From Gillisella terrae (GTDB taxonomy: Bacteria > Pseudomonadota > Alphaproteobacteria > Rhizobiales > Rhizobiaceae), in NCBI RefSeq assembly GCF_004801395.1, contig NZ_SSOA01000005.1, positions 172,754-236,753 on the forward strand: DNA of 64,000 nt, in the 5' to 3' direction. The stretch's first letter is position 1. Each line of letters begins with the position of its first letter. Made by a program: the position numbers and the translations under genes. Below, piece by piece: positions 31,590 through 40,408 of the stretch. The notes below the pieces were generated by a model, which worked only from the letters and a program-made list of their open reading frames with translations, did not search any database and was not told where the DNA came from.

Positions 31590-34500
31590 TGCGTTGACGC
31601 TTTCACGCGGGTAAGGGCTGCATCCAGATCATGCCATGCAGGTTTGTCGGGGGCGTAGCGGGCGCGCAGATAGCTGGCCAGATTCTTGATCTGGCTATCG
31701 GTGAATTGATCGCGAAAACCGGGCATGGACATCACTTCCGGAGCTTGTCGCCCGGTGGTTTCGGCAAGAATGGCGGGAGCCTCAACACCGTGGAAAATCG
31801 ACTGCAACAGATTGTCGGGGCTTGATGCGTGCAGGTTGGTGTTGAGCGCCAAAGACGGCAAAAGAGCACTTTGCTCATGGCATGCGGCACAGGCTCCCTC
31901 GAAAAGCCGTTGTCCTTGGGGTGCAGCGCGAAGCGCCTCGGTTTTGGCGGCCGAGCTGGCGGCAATCACTGCGTCATGGGCGTCAGTTGCGTCTTTGGGC
32001 GCGCTATTACCACTCAGGCTGGCAAGATAGGTGGCCATGGCGGCAATGTCGCTATCAGGCAGCGGTTGCATAGCCGTAATGACCTGCGCCATTGGCCCGC
32101 TGGCGCTGCCATGCTGGCTGGAATGGCCTGTGCGGAGATAGTCGTAATAGGCCTCTTTCGTCCAATGTACAGGGCTGACTGCGGCACCGTTAAGCGCAGG
32201 CGCGTGCCAACCATCGGCATAGCCGCCGGAGAGATGGGCGGTCCCGGTTTTTTCCGCGCCCAAGCTGTTGCGTTCGGTATGGCAGGCAGAACAATGGCCC
32301 AATGTTTCGACCAGATAGGCCCCACGGTTCCATGCGGCATCATGGCTTGCATCGAAGGCAAAGGGCTTTGCGTCCAAAAATAGGGCGTTCCAAACGGCCA
32401 TCATCGGGCGCAGATTGAAGGGAAAGCGCAAATTTGCCTTCGGTGATACCTGCGCCGCCGGTGCTTCGCTCATCAAATAGGCATAGAGGGCCTGAAGGTC
32501 TGCGTCTTCCGCGCCCGCAAAAGACGTGTAGGGGTGGACCGGGTAAAGATGATGGCCATCACGGCTGACACCTTCACGCATGGCGCGCTCAAATGCCGGG
32601 TAGGACCAGGCACCGATGCCGGTTTTCACATCCGGCGTGATGTTGGTGGCATAGATCGCACCGAACGGCGTTTCAAATTTGCGCCCACCGGCAAAAGCGT
32701 GGCCATCAGCTCCACTATGACAGACATTGCAGGCCCCGGCGGCCGCCGCCAGCCTGCCGCGCTCAATGGTGGCGGCACTAAAGACATTGCCGTCTGGAGG
32801 CGAAATTTGTGCAATGGCCGCCCGCCAGGGGGAGGCTAAAGTCATCACGCCTGCTATGGCTGCGGCAACGCCTGTAAGGGCGAGACCCAAACCTGCAAAG
32901 CCCCATCCCTTTCGCTTTTTCGGGCGCACAGCGGCGGGAGCGGATGTGTCGCCTTGCAGGCCTTTGAGGATCATTTCCGGCGTCAGCGGCAATTCGCGAA
33001 AGCGAATGCCGGTGGCATCATAGACCGCATTGGCAATGGCGGCCGCACTGGGCACGGAGGCAGATTCACCAACCCCCAGCGGCGGCTCATCTGGCCTGGG
33101 CACCATGAGCACATCAATGTCCGGTACCTCTGGAAAGCTCAGGAGCGGATACCCGCCCCATTCCTTGGAGGTGACCGCGGTGGATGAAAAATCAACTTTT
33201 TCCTTCAAGACCCGGCTGGTGGATTGCACGATATTGCCGTGAATCTGATGACGCACCCCATCGGGATTGATCATCAGGCCAGAATCCTGACCGCAGGTCA
33301 CCTTGGTGACGGTAATTTCTCCGGTTTTGGTGTTGACGGCTACATCCGCAACCCAAGCGGCCCATGCCGCCGCAGTCCCCGGAAAGGGGCCATGGACATA
33401 GACGGCATAGGCAAAGCCGCGCCCGTAAACAAGGTCACCCTCGCCGCCCAGCGTGCCAAAGGTGGTGTGGGGAACCCATCCTGCCCGCTCGGTCACGGCA
33501 TGGACGAGATCAATGGCGCGCGGGTCTTTTAAATAACGCAGACGATATTCGATCGGGTCCACGCCTGCGGCTGACGCCAACTCATCCATATAGCATTCGT
33601 GGGCAAAGGTGTTGGGCATGGCCGACACACCACGAAACCATGAAGCCCGCGCCATTGGCGGCATGTCATGCACGGTCACACGCAAATTGCCAAAGCCATA
33701 GGGCGGAATGGCTGTGCGATCGCCCATTTGGGCAATATTGGCCACCGGCGGTATGGTTCCCGTCAGCAACAGGGCCAGTGTTGGGGCAAGATTGGAGGGA
33801 TAGCGTGTTTCGAAATCATACCCCAAAGGGCCGCCTTCAAGATCAAGCCCGCCACGCACATCCATAATCTGGGCAGCCCCCTTTGGCTCCCAGAGATGCT
33901 CTTGCTCTCTGCTTAGTTGCACGCGCACGGGTGCTCCAACCGCGCGGGACAACAGGGCGGCATCGGCGGTGACATCATCAGCGCAATTGCGGCCATAGCA
34001 GCCTGCCGCCTCCAGCCGCTCTATGGTGATTTTCTCCTGCGGCATATCCAACAACTGGGCCAGATCTCGCTGCATTGGAAAGGGATTTTGGGTGCCGGAC
34101 CAAACCGTCAAACCCTCGTCTCGATAATCAGCCACCGCACAGGAAGGGCCAATCGAGCCATGCATCTGATAGGGCCAGACATAGGTGCGGTTCATCGCCT
34201 GTGTTCCGCCTGCAAGAGCGAGATCGATATTGCCTTTGTCGGCCAAGATACGCGGCGTGGAAGGATTGTTGCGAAGGGCGATCTCAGGCCTATTCAAATC
34301 AGGCTGTGGTGGCGGATCGCGCCAAATGACAGCAAGGCAATTGGCCGCCGCAATGGCATTTTCCTCGCGGGTTGCGACCACGCCGACAAAATCGCCCTGC
34401 ACCACCACGCCAATGAGGCCGGGAATATGAGAAACGGAAGCCTCATCCACCGAGATCAGGCTGTTGCCAATCATGTCGCCGTGGTCAAATCCGGCATAGG

Positions 34501-35137
34501 GCGGGCGCACCACCCGGCCATGCAGCATGCCCGGCACACGCACATCATGCACATAGGTCCATGCCCCTGTGGCTTTGGCCGGAATATCCACCCGTGGCGT
34601 GGCTGTGCCCACCAGCCGGTAGCTGGATGGCGGCTTGAGCGGTACCGTTACATCAATCGGAAGATCAATTTCCGCGCCAGCAATCAGCTCTCCCAGACTG
34701 ATGTGCCAATTTTCCGGGCCAGATGCTTGAAAAATACCATCCTCAATGCCCAGCTTTTCTTTATCAACCCCAAGCCTGCTTGCTGCCTTTGCCAGCAGAT
34801 AGGCGCGGGCTGTGGCGCAAGCCTGGCGCAGAGGAATGGCGGTGACCTGAATGGTTTCACTGGCGATGGTTGCCCCCTGATCGGGGCCGGTTCTGGTGCT
34901 GCCCAGCACCATGGTCACCTGATCAAAACGAACATCCAGCTCTTCGGCGACAATTTGTGCAAGAGCGGTGCGAATGCCGGTTCCAAGATCAACATGACCG
35001 TTATAGGCCAGCACCTGTCCGCCTGCATCAATGCTGAGAAACGGGCGGCGGTGGCCATCAAGGCTATGGATGGTGAGGGTTCCAGCCTTGCCTGCGTCAG
35101 TCTGGCCCTCGTCAGTCTTGCCTGCGTCAGCCGTCAT
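31586..35137 (-). CDS. NicB-like molybdenum hydroxylase large subunit fused to triple-haem cytochrome c
   Basis: 1183 residues from ATG 35137, which overlaps the small-subunit stop as ATGA. Residues 1 to about 740 are a xanthine-dehydrogenase-type molybdopterin domain, with the catalytic Glu in PLGVGESA. A single hydrophobic helix (about 745-770) follows, then three c-type haem sites: CNVCH (803-807), CSACH (949-953) and CAACH (1083-1087). Length and domain order match nicotinate dehydrogenase subunit NicB and related IorB-type enzymes, which hydroxylate an N-heterocycle and pass electrons to the respiratory chain. Haem attachment needs the C-terminal part in the periplasm. The substrate is not proven. 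Confidence 0.88.
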   Translation of the reverse strand: MTADAGKTDEGQTDAGKAGTLTIHSLDGHRRPFLSIDAGGQVLAYNGHVDLGTGIRTALAQIVAEELDVRFDQVTMVLGSTRTGPDQGATIASETIQVTAIPLRQACATARAYLLAKAASRLGVDKEKLGIEDGIFQASGPENWHISLGELIAGAEIDLPIDVTVPLKPPSSYRLVGTATPRVDIPAKATGAWTYVHDVRVPGMLHGRVVRPPYAGFDHGDMIGNSLISVDEASVSHIPGLIGVVVQGDFVGVVATREENAIAAANCLAVIWRDPPPQPDLNRPEIALRNNPSTPRILADKGNIDLALAGGTQAMNRTYVWPYQMHGSIGPSCAVADYRDEGLTVWSGTQNPFPMQRDLAQLLDMPQEKITIERLEAAGCYGRNCADDVTADAALLSRAVGAPVRVQLSREQEHLWEPKGAAQIMDVRGGLDLEGGPLGYDFETRYPSNLAPTLALLLTGTIPPVANIAQMGDRTAIPPYGFGNLRVTVHDMPPMARASWFRGVSAMPNTFAHECYMDELASAAGVDPIEYRLRYLKDPRAIDLVHAVTERAGWVPHTTFGTLGGEGDLVYGRGFAYAVYVHGPFPGTAAAWAAWVADVAVNTKTGEITVTKVTCGQDSGLMINPDGVRHQIHGNIVQSTSRVLKEKVDFSSTAVTSKEWGGYPLLSFPEVPDIDVLMVPRPDEPPLGVGESASVPSAAAIANAVYDATGIRFRELPLTPEMILKGLQGDTSAPAAVRPKKRKGWGFAGLGLALTGVAAAIAGVMTLASPWRAAIAQISPPDGNVFSAATIERGRLAAAAGACNVCHSGADGHAFAGGRKFETPFGAIYATNITPDVKTGIGAWSYPAFERAMREGVSRDGHHLYPVHPYTSFAGAEDADLQALYAYLMSEAPAAQVSPKANLRFPFNLRPMMAVWNALFLDAKPFAFDASHDAAWNRGAYLVETLGHCSACHTERNSLGAEKTGTAHLSGGYADGWHAPALNGAAVSPVHWTKEAYYDYLRTGHSSQHGSASGPMAQVITAMQPLPDSDIAAMATYLASLSGNSAPKDATDAHDAVIAASSAAKTEALRAAPQGQRLFEGACAACHEQSALLPSLALNTNLHASSPDNLLQSIFHGVEAPAILAETTGRQAPEVMSMPGFRDQFTDSQIKNLASYLRARYAPDKPAWHDLDAALTRVKASTH

Positions 35138-35628
35138 GGTTTCACCTCCTCTGTCAGCGATTGGGCATAGCCAAGGGCGCGGCGGGCGGCGGCGAGAATT
35201 TCGATATGGGTGCCGCAGCGACAGAGGTTGTGGCGCAGGGCTTCGCGTATTTCGGCCTCGCTTGCGCCGGGGTTTTGCATCGCAAGCGCTGCAATCGCGA
35301 TAATCATGCCATTCAGGCAATAGCCGCATTGCGCGGCAGCTTCCTCGATAAAGGCCTTTTGAACAAAATGCAGCGTGCCACCGCTTGCCAGCCCTTCCAG
35401 AGTGATCACCGGCCGTTTTGCAGCAGTCTGAAGGGGCACACGACAGGAGCGCACGGCGCGTCCATCCATCAAAACGGCGCAGGCACCACATTCGCCCAAG
35501 CCACAGCCGTATTTGGGGCCGTTCAGCGCCAGATCGTTGCGCAATATATAAAGAAGCGGTGTTGTGGGATCGGCATCGACGGTGTGGAGCGCGCCGTTGA
35601 CTTGAATTTCAACCGGTGCCATCACCAT
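35134..35628 (-). CDS. NicA-like [2Fe-2S] subunit of molybdenum hydroxylase
   Basis: 164 residues (or 162 from the second ATG, 35622). An N-terminal plant-type ferredoxin domain has CGLGECGAC plus a later C, and a C-terminal helical domain has CGYC and CRC, giving ligands for two [2Fe-2S] clusters. It transfers electrons from the molybdenum site of the large subunit to the haems. Together with the triple-haem subunit this gives the two-subunit NicAB layout without a FAD subunit. Confidence 0.92.
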   Translation of the reverse strand: MVMAPVEIQVNGALHTVDADPTTPLLYILRNDLALNGPKYGCGLGECGACAVLMDGRAVRSCRVPLQTAAKRPVITLEGLASGGTLHFVQKAFIEEAAAQCGYCLNGMIIAIAALAMQNPGASEAEIREALRHNLCRCGTHIEILAAARRALGYAQSLTEEVKP

Positions 35629-36004
35629 GCCGCTGCCCTGTGGGCAAGGTTGCTGCGGTCGGTGCCGGGCAATTTGAGATCGCGAGAGCGCGATCCGAGA
35701 TGTAGCAGGACTCCAATGCGCATCAACGCCGCCTCCCTTAAGCCAGCATGTCCCGAATGATAAAATGTTCCCTTGGCGTTTTTCGCCTTATAGTGACAAT
35801 TGAAAGCAAACAGCATGCCAGGCGCATATCGTAATAAAAAGCGTATACTCTTGTTTATCGCGGTGCCATTGCCGTTCGCTTTTCCATTGCAAAGAGCAGG
35901 ATCGGCTATTCTGATCAAAAAACAAGTGAAAAATCAGCGGGTGCTTTTTTATCATTGCGCCAACTAAAGAGAGCACTCTTGTTATCGAATTGAAGGCGTG
36001 AGGA
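35629..36004. other. Divergent intergenic region, hydroxylase / mocA-like gene
   Basis: 376 bp with no gene supported. AT-rich stretches with several TTTT/AAAA tracts fit promoters for both directions. No regulator gene is adjacent and no clear operator was recognised. Confidence 0.4.
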
Positions 36005-36622
36005 ATGACGACAGTTGCAATTGTTGTGTTGGCAGCCGGAAAATCGAGCCGCATGGGCTCTCATCCCATGGGCCAAAGTCATAAGCTGCTGGCCCGGTTT
36101 GATGGAGTACCATTGATACGGCGTGTGGTCTCAGCGGGCCTCGAAACACAGGCAGGGTCAGTGACGGTCGTTACCGGCTATCGTCATGCCGACATCGCGG
36201 CCTGTCTGGAGGACTTGCCAATTCACCTGTGCCTCAATGCTGCCTATGAGAGCGGCATGGCGAGCTCGATTAGGGCTGCGATAAGCCAGCCGCATGTGAG
36301 CGCTGCCGATGGAGTGCTCATTTTGCTTGCAGATATGCCGGGGATTACGACGGACCACATGGATCAGTTGATTGCGGCCTTTCAACAGGCAGGTGGCGGG
36401 TTGGTTGTGCGGGCAAAGGCCGATGGTCAAAGCGGCAATCCGGTTCTATTGCCCAGCATCCTTTATCCATCAGTTTTAGCGCTCAAGGGAGACCGAGGCG
36501 CGAAATCCGTGATTGAAACCTCCGGCTTGGCGGTGGTGGATGTCGAGATTGGTTGGCCTGCCCTCACAGATGTCGATACACCCGCCGACCTTGACGTGGC
36601 AGGCGGGGTGCTTGAGCCATGA
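36005..36622 (+). CDS. Molybdenum cofactor cytidylyltransferase-like protein (MocA family)
   Basis: 205-residue nucleotidyltransferase. The N-terminal LAAGKSSRMG is the nucleotide-binding loop, 'LILLADMPGIT' carries the metal-binding aspartate, and 'QSGNPVLLP' is typical of MocA/MobA-like proteins. It would convert molybdopterin to its cytosine dinucleotide form, which enzymes of the xanthine dehydrogenase family in bacteria often need. Its position divergent to the NicAB-like genes suggests a dedicated maturation factor. Ends 4 bp from the convergent LysR gene. Confidence 0.85.
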   Translation: MTTVAIVVLAAGKSSRMGSHPMGQSHKLLARFDGVPLIRRVVSAGLETQAGSVTVVTGYRHADIAACLEDLPIHLCLNAAYESGMASSIRAAISQPHVSAADGVLILLADMPGITTDHMDQLIAAFQQAGGGLVVRAKADGQSGNPVLLPSILYPSVLALKGDRGAKSVIETSGLAVVDVEIGWPALTDVDTPADLDVAGGVLEP

Positions 36623-36626
36623 GGGG

Positions 36627-37580
36627 TCAACGGTTTTTGGCGCATTGAAACGCCTCATGGATATAATTGTGGTTGAGGTCCAGCCAGGGCGGGTTTTCGG
36701 CATACATTTCACCAATCAACTGTTTGACAAGCTCAATGTAGCGCGAATTGTCGCTGATGCGGTGATTGAGGATCACCGGCGAGGTCATGTCTTTTCCTTC
36801 CAGCAATCGGTAATGCACATCTGAACGCATCTGGCGGGCTGTTGCCGGTATAATGCAGATACCCGCCTCTGCCGCAACCAGCCCCAAGGCTGTCTGGATT
36901 TCGCGCACCTCCTGCACCTCGGCAGGACGTGCGTCGTGGCTGTGCAACAGACCAAGGACATGATCAGCATAACCAGGGCGCGGCTCTTTGGGATAGACAA
37001 TAATTTTGCAGCCATTGAGCGCTGTGGGCTGCAAAGGTCCGGTCTCTTGCGCAAGCGGGGTGCCCTTCGGAATGGCAGCCATCAGGCGCTCATCGCGCAG
37101 CAGGACATCGGCAATGTTGGGATCACGATGGGGCACACGACCAAAGCCGATATCAATGCGTCCTTCTTTCAGGGCCGGGATTTGCTGCACGGACACCAGT
37201 TCCAGCAATTGAATATCCAGCTCCGGCGCATGGTGGCGCAGTTTTCGCACCAAGGACGGCAAGCCGCCATAGAGCGTGGAGGCCACAAAGCCGATGGAAA
37301 AAACGCTGTTTTGATTGAGGCCAACGCGCCGCGTTGCCGCCTGCATCTGTTCCACGCGCCCCAGAATTTGCAAGGATTGCTCAAAAAACAGCTTTCCCGC
37401 CTCCGTCAGCCGCACCGGGCGGCTTTTGCGAATAATCAAAGCGACGCCCAATTTTTCTTCCAGCAACTGGATCTGGCGGCTGAGAGGCGGTTGGGCGATA
37501 TGCAGCATCTGGGCGGCGCGGGTGAAATTGCGCTCCCTTGCCACGGCCACAAAATAACGAAGCTGGCGTAAGTCCATCAT
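36627..37580 (-). CDS. catR: LysR family regulator of the catechol branch (CatR/CatM/BenM-like)
   Basis: About 317 residues. The N-terminal helix-turn-helix is MDLRQLRYFVAVARERNFTR followed by 'LHIAQPPLSRQIQLLEEKLG'. The effector domain ('VFSIGFVASTLYGGLPSLVRKLR') matches the CatM/BenM/CatR group, which binds cis,cis-muconate. An in-frame upstream ATG at 37595 is possible. Divergent to catB with an ATAC-N7-GTAT operator between them, the standard arrangement for muconate-induced activation. Confidence 0.88.
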   Translation of the reverse strand: MMDLRQLRYFVAVARERNFTRAAQMLHIAQPPLSRQIQLLEEKLGVALIIRKSRPVRLTEAGKLFFEQSLQILGRVEQMQAATRRVGLNQNSVFSIGFVASTLYGGLPSLVRKLRHHAPELDIQLLELVSVQQIPALKEGRIDIGFGRVPHRDPNIADVLLRDERLMAAIPKGTPLAQETGPLQPTALNGCKIIVYPKEPRPGYADHVLGLLHSHDARPAEVQEVREIQTALGLVAAEAGICIIPATARQMRSDVHYRLLEGKDMTSPVILNHRISDNSRYIELVKQLIGEMYAENPPWLDLNHNYIHEAFQCAKNR

Positions 37581-37663
37581 GTGTCCCCTCCTCAAGCCTT
37601 CCTATCAAAAATGATTGGATTGCTTGCTATGTATGCCGATAGTAGAGCATTTTCATGTCTATC

Positions 37664-37678
37664 ATACCAAATAGGTAT
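37664..37678. promoter_or_regulatory. CatM/BenM-type LysR operator
   Basis: ATACCAAATAGGTAT is an exact ATAC-N7-GTAT site, the documented consensus of CatM/BenM, placed about 57 bp before catB and 86 bp before the LysR gene. Confidence 0.75.
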
Positions 37679-37734
37679 TATTATAGACGCGAATGATATT
37701 GGACGAGCATGTGTCTCGGTCGTAACGTCTCCTC

Positions 37735-38916
37735 ATGAACACGATCTCGCTCACCCCTGCTCTCGACACTTCCGCTTTTCCCGTTGTTGAACGGGTTGAA
37801 ACCATGCTTGTCGATCTTCCGACCATTCGGCCCCATAAATTGTCGGTGGCCACCATGAATGGCCAGACGTTAATGCTGGTCAAAATCCATTGCAGCGACG
37901 GAGTTGTCGGTATTGGTGAAGGCACTACCATTGGCGGGTTGGCCTATGGCGGCGAAAGCCCCGAGGGGATGAAGCTTGCCATTGATACCTATTTTCAACC
38001 CCTGATGCTGGGGCAGGATGCCACGGCGGTGCGGGCGCTGATGCTGCGCATTGGCAAAATGGTCAAGGAAAACCGCTTTGCCAAATGCGCCGTGGAAACG
38101 GCCCTGCTGGATGCCCATGGCAAGCGACTGGGGCTGCCTGTCAGCGCCTTGCTGGGCGGGCGGCTGCGCAGCCGTTTGCCCGTTGCCTGGACGCTGGCCT
38201 CTGGCGATACCGCCAAAGACATTGCTGAAGCCGAAAACATGCTGGATCTGCGGCGACACAGGATTTTCAAACTCAAGATCGGCGCAAAACCCCTGCTGGA
38301 CGATATCAAGCATGTGGCCGCCATCAAACGGGCTTTGGGTGATCGAGCCGCTGTGCGGGTTGATGTCAACATGGCCTGGAGCGAAACCGAAGCGGCCTAT
38401 GGTATGGCCGCGCTCTCTGATGCGGGCTGCGAATTGGTGGAGCAGCCGGTGGCATCTTCCGCAGCTCTTACCCGTCTTATGCGGCGCTTTCCCACCGCCT
38501 TGATGGCCGATGAATCGCTCCATGGTCCTGAGAGCGCGTTTGAGCTGGCAAAGCTTGGCGGTGCCGATGTGTTTGCCATCAAGATCGAGCAAAGCGGCGG
38601 TCTTTTCAATGCGCAGCGTGTGGCTGCTATTGCTGATGCCGCAGGCATTGGCCTCTATGGCGGCACGATGCTGGAAGGTGCCTTTGGCACCATTGCCTCG
38701 GCGCATGTGTTTTCGACCTTCAATCAGTTGCAATGGGGAACCGAGCTGTTTGGTCCGCTGCTTTTGACCGAAGAAATTCTCACAACGCCGCTGGATTATA
38801 GCGATTTTGAACTCACGGTCCCCAATGGACCGGGCCTTGGCATTGCGCTGGATGAAGAGCGGGTGGCGTTTTTTGTACGTGACGGTCTGCGCAAGACCAT
38901 CAGTTTGGCCGAATAA
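37735..38916 (+). CDS. catB: Muconate cycloisomerase
   Basis: 393-residue enolase-superfamily enzyme converting cis,cis-muconate to muconolactone. The K-x-K catalytic pair is at 179-181 (FKLKIGAK), metal ligands are D210 (VRVDVN), E236 and D259 (MADESL), and the opposite-face K283 is in AIKIEQSGG. Size and spacing are normal. First gene of catB-catC-catA, activated by the divergent LysR protein. A repeat element separates it from catC. Confidence 0.95.
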   Translation: MNTISLTPALDTSAFPVVERVETMLVDLPTIRPHKLSVATMNGQTLMLVKIHCSDGVVGIGEGTTIGGLAYGGESPEGMKLAIDTYFQPLMLGQDATAVRALMLRIGKMVKENRFAKCAVETALLDAHGKRLGLPVSALLGGRLRSRLPVAWTLASGDTAKDIAEAENMLDLRRHRIFKLKIGAKPLLDDIKHVAAIKRALGDRAAVRVDVNMAWSETEAAYGMAALSDAGCELVEQPVASSAALTRLMRRFPTALMADESLHGPESAFELAKLGGADVFAIKIEQSGGLFNAQRVAAIADAAGIGLYGGTMLEGAFGTIASAHVFSTFNQLQWGTELFGPLLLTEEILTTPLDYSDFELTVPNGPGLGIALDEERVAFFVRDGLRKTISLAE

Positions 38917-38924
38917 CAACAAAA

Positions 38925-39035
38925 GTCATTGAAAATGACTCTTGTTGTTCCTTTTGCAAATATCTCAAGCGTCTGATGCATTTGAGATATTTGCAATGTC
39001 CTCAAGGCGAGGATGCTCTCGCATCTTCGAGCCGT
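38925..39035 (+). repeat. Three-hairpin repeat element, copy 2, between catB and catC
   Basis: Nearly identical to 15378-15490. Hairpin 1 is GTCATT-gaa-AATGAC (38925-38939), extended by AACAACAA/TTGTTGTT flanks. Hairpin 2 has arms at 38956-38968 and 38982-38994. Hairpin 3 is the CGAGGATGC/GCATCTTCG stem. It begins 9 bp after the catB stop and ends shortly before the catC ribosome site. It may tune relative catB/catC mRNA levels. Confidence 0.82.
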
Positions 39036-39050
39036 GATATTAGGAGTGTC

Positions 39051-39344
39051 ATGATGCTGTTTCATGTAAGAATGGACGTTCACTTGCCCCATGACCTGCC
39101 ACCAACGGAGGCAGCAGAGATTTTGGCGCGTGAAAAAGCCTATTCGCAAGAGCTGCAACACAGTGGCAAGTGGCGCCACATCTGGCGCCTTGCGGGCCAA
39201 TACGCCAATTACAGCATTTTTGATGTGCGTGACAATGAAGAGTTGCACGCAATTCTCTCTGGTCTGCCGCTGTTTAAATTTATGGATATCGAGGTAGCCC
39301 CGCTGTTGCGGCACCCCTCTTCCATCCGCGACAGCGATGCCTGA
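39051..39344 (+). CDS. catC: Muconolactone delta-isomerase
   Basis: 97 residues from ATG 39051 with AGGAG upstream. The family core is MLFHVRMDVHLPHDLP at the start, then the motif 'SGKWRHIWRLAGQYANYSIFDV' containing the catalytic histidine and arginine region, and 'LPLFKFMDIEVAPLLRHPSS' at the end. It converts muconolactone to beta-ketoadipate enol-lactone as a decamer. Between catB and catA. Confidence 0.95.
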   Translation: MMLFHVRMDVHLPHDLPPTEAAEILAREKAYSQELQHSGKWRHIWRLAGQYANYSIFDVRDNEELHAILSGLPLFKFMDIEVAPLLRHPSSIRDSDA

Positions 39345-39411
39345 AGGCCACAAGACCGTTCTGCGGAGAGTGGCACCCAATTTTTGAAAGATCCTGGAGG
39401 AGGATGAACAC

Positions 39412-40350
39412 ATGAATGTACAGATCTTTGATAGGCCCGATATTCAGGCTTTTCTCAAGACTTTGAGCGGGTTTGATAAAGAGGGCGGCAGCCCGCGCAT
39501 GAAGGAAATTACCCACCGCATCGTCTCAGACCTGTTCAAGGCCATTGATGACTTGAATATCACACCGGATGAATATTGGACGGGTATTGCATGGCTGAAT
39601 GAAATTGGTGCGACCAGTCAGGCAGGCCTGATCTCGCCCGGCCTTGGTCTCGACCACTTTATTGATGAGCGTCTGGATGCATCCGATGCTGCTCTCGGCA
39701 TTGAAAATCCAACACCGCGTACCATTGAAGGCCCGCTTTATGTGGCGGGAGCACCGGTATGCAAAGGATTTGCCCGTCTGGATGATGGCACAGATGAAAA
39801 CGGCCATCTGCTGATCATGCATGGCACCGTTTGGGGTGCCGATGGCAAGCCATTGCCCGGTGCGACCGTCGAAGTGTGGCATTGCGACACCCGTGGCTTC
39901 TACTCGCATTTTGACCCCACCGGCAAACAGGCCGATTTCAACATGCGGCGCACGATTATTGCCGACGAGAATGGCTGTTATAAATTCCAGAGCATTCTGC
40001 CAAGCGGCTATGGTGTGCCGCCGGGCAGCCCAACCGAGCGGCTGCTGTCGGCGCTTGGTCGCCATGGACAGCGCCCGGCTCACATCCATTTCTTTGTCAG
40101 CGCCGATGGCCATCGCAAGCTGACCACGCAGATCAATATTGAAGGCGATCCGCTGATAAATGACGACTTCGCCTATGCAACGCGAGATGGCTTGATTCCG
40201 CCAGTGATTGAGCGCACCGACGAGGCCAGCATCAAGGAAAATGGCCTGTCTGGCCCGTTTGCCGAAATCAAGTTCGACATTCATCTGACGTCACTGGTTG
40301 ATGGTGTTGATAACCAGATTAATGAACAGCGCAAACGCGCAGCCGCCTGA
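39412..40350 (+). CDS. catA: Catechol 1,2-dioxygenase
   Basis: 312-residue intradiol dioxygenase opening catechol to cis,cis-muconate. Iron(III) ligands are intact and at the classic numbers: Y164 (GFYSHFD), Y200 (SGYGVP), H224 and H226 (RPAHIHFF). The N-terminal helical linker domain for dimerisation is present. GGAGGA precedes the ATG. Last gene of catBCA; the downstream pcaD/pcaIJ steps are not in the window. Confidence 0.96.
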   Translation: MNVQIFDRPDIQAFLKTLSGFDKEGGSPRMKEITHRIVSDLFKAIDDLNITPDEYWTGIAWLNEIGATSQAGLISPGLGLDHFIDERLDASDAALGIENPTPRTIEGPLYVAGAPVCKGFARLDDGTDENGHLLIMHGTVWGADGKPLPGATVEVWHCDTRGFYSHFDPTGKQADFNMRRTIIADENGCYKFQSILPSGYGVPPGSPTERLLSALGRHGQRPAHIHFFVSADGHRKLTTQINIEGDPLINDDFAYATRDGLIPPVIERTDEASIKENGLSGPFAEIKFDIHLTSLVDGVDNQINEQRKRAAA

Positions 40351-40354
40351 TAAA

Positions 40355-40385
40355 AACGGCTGGCGGCATATAGCCGCCAGCCGTT
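40355..40385 (-). terminator. Strong stem-loop between catA and the CorC gene
   Basis: A perfect 13-bp stem, AACGGCTGGCGGC / GCCGCCAGCCGTT, with a 5-nt loop. On the minus strand it is followed by TTTTTA, so it is a proper rho-independent terminator for the corC-like gene; read from catA it lacks a T-run and may only partly stop transcription. Confidence 0.75.
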
Positions 40386-40408
40386 CTGATGCCAAAATCC
40401 GATTTTAA

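Noticed and set aside
33917..35170. Long open frame (417 codons) on the plus strand opposite the hydroxylase gene
   Set aside because: Fully antisense to a gene with clear molybdopterin motifs; His/Ala-rich composition is typical of a shadow frame and no domain is recognisable.
31586..35491. Longer N-terminus (118 extra residues) for the triple-haem hydroxylase
   Set aside because: Overlaps the [2Fe-2S] subunit gene almost completely; the ATGA overlap at 35134-35137 marks the real start.
37870..38922. 350-codon open frame opposite catB
   Set aside because: Antisense to a certain gene; low-complexity Gln/His-rich translation and no ribosome site.
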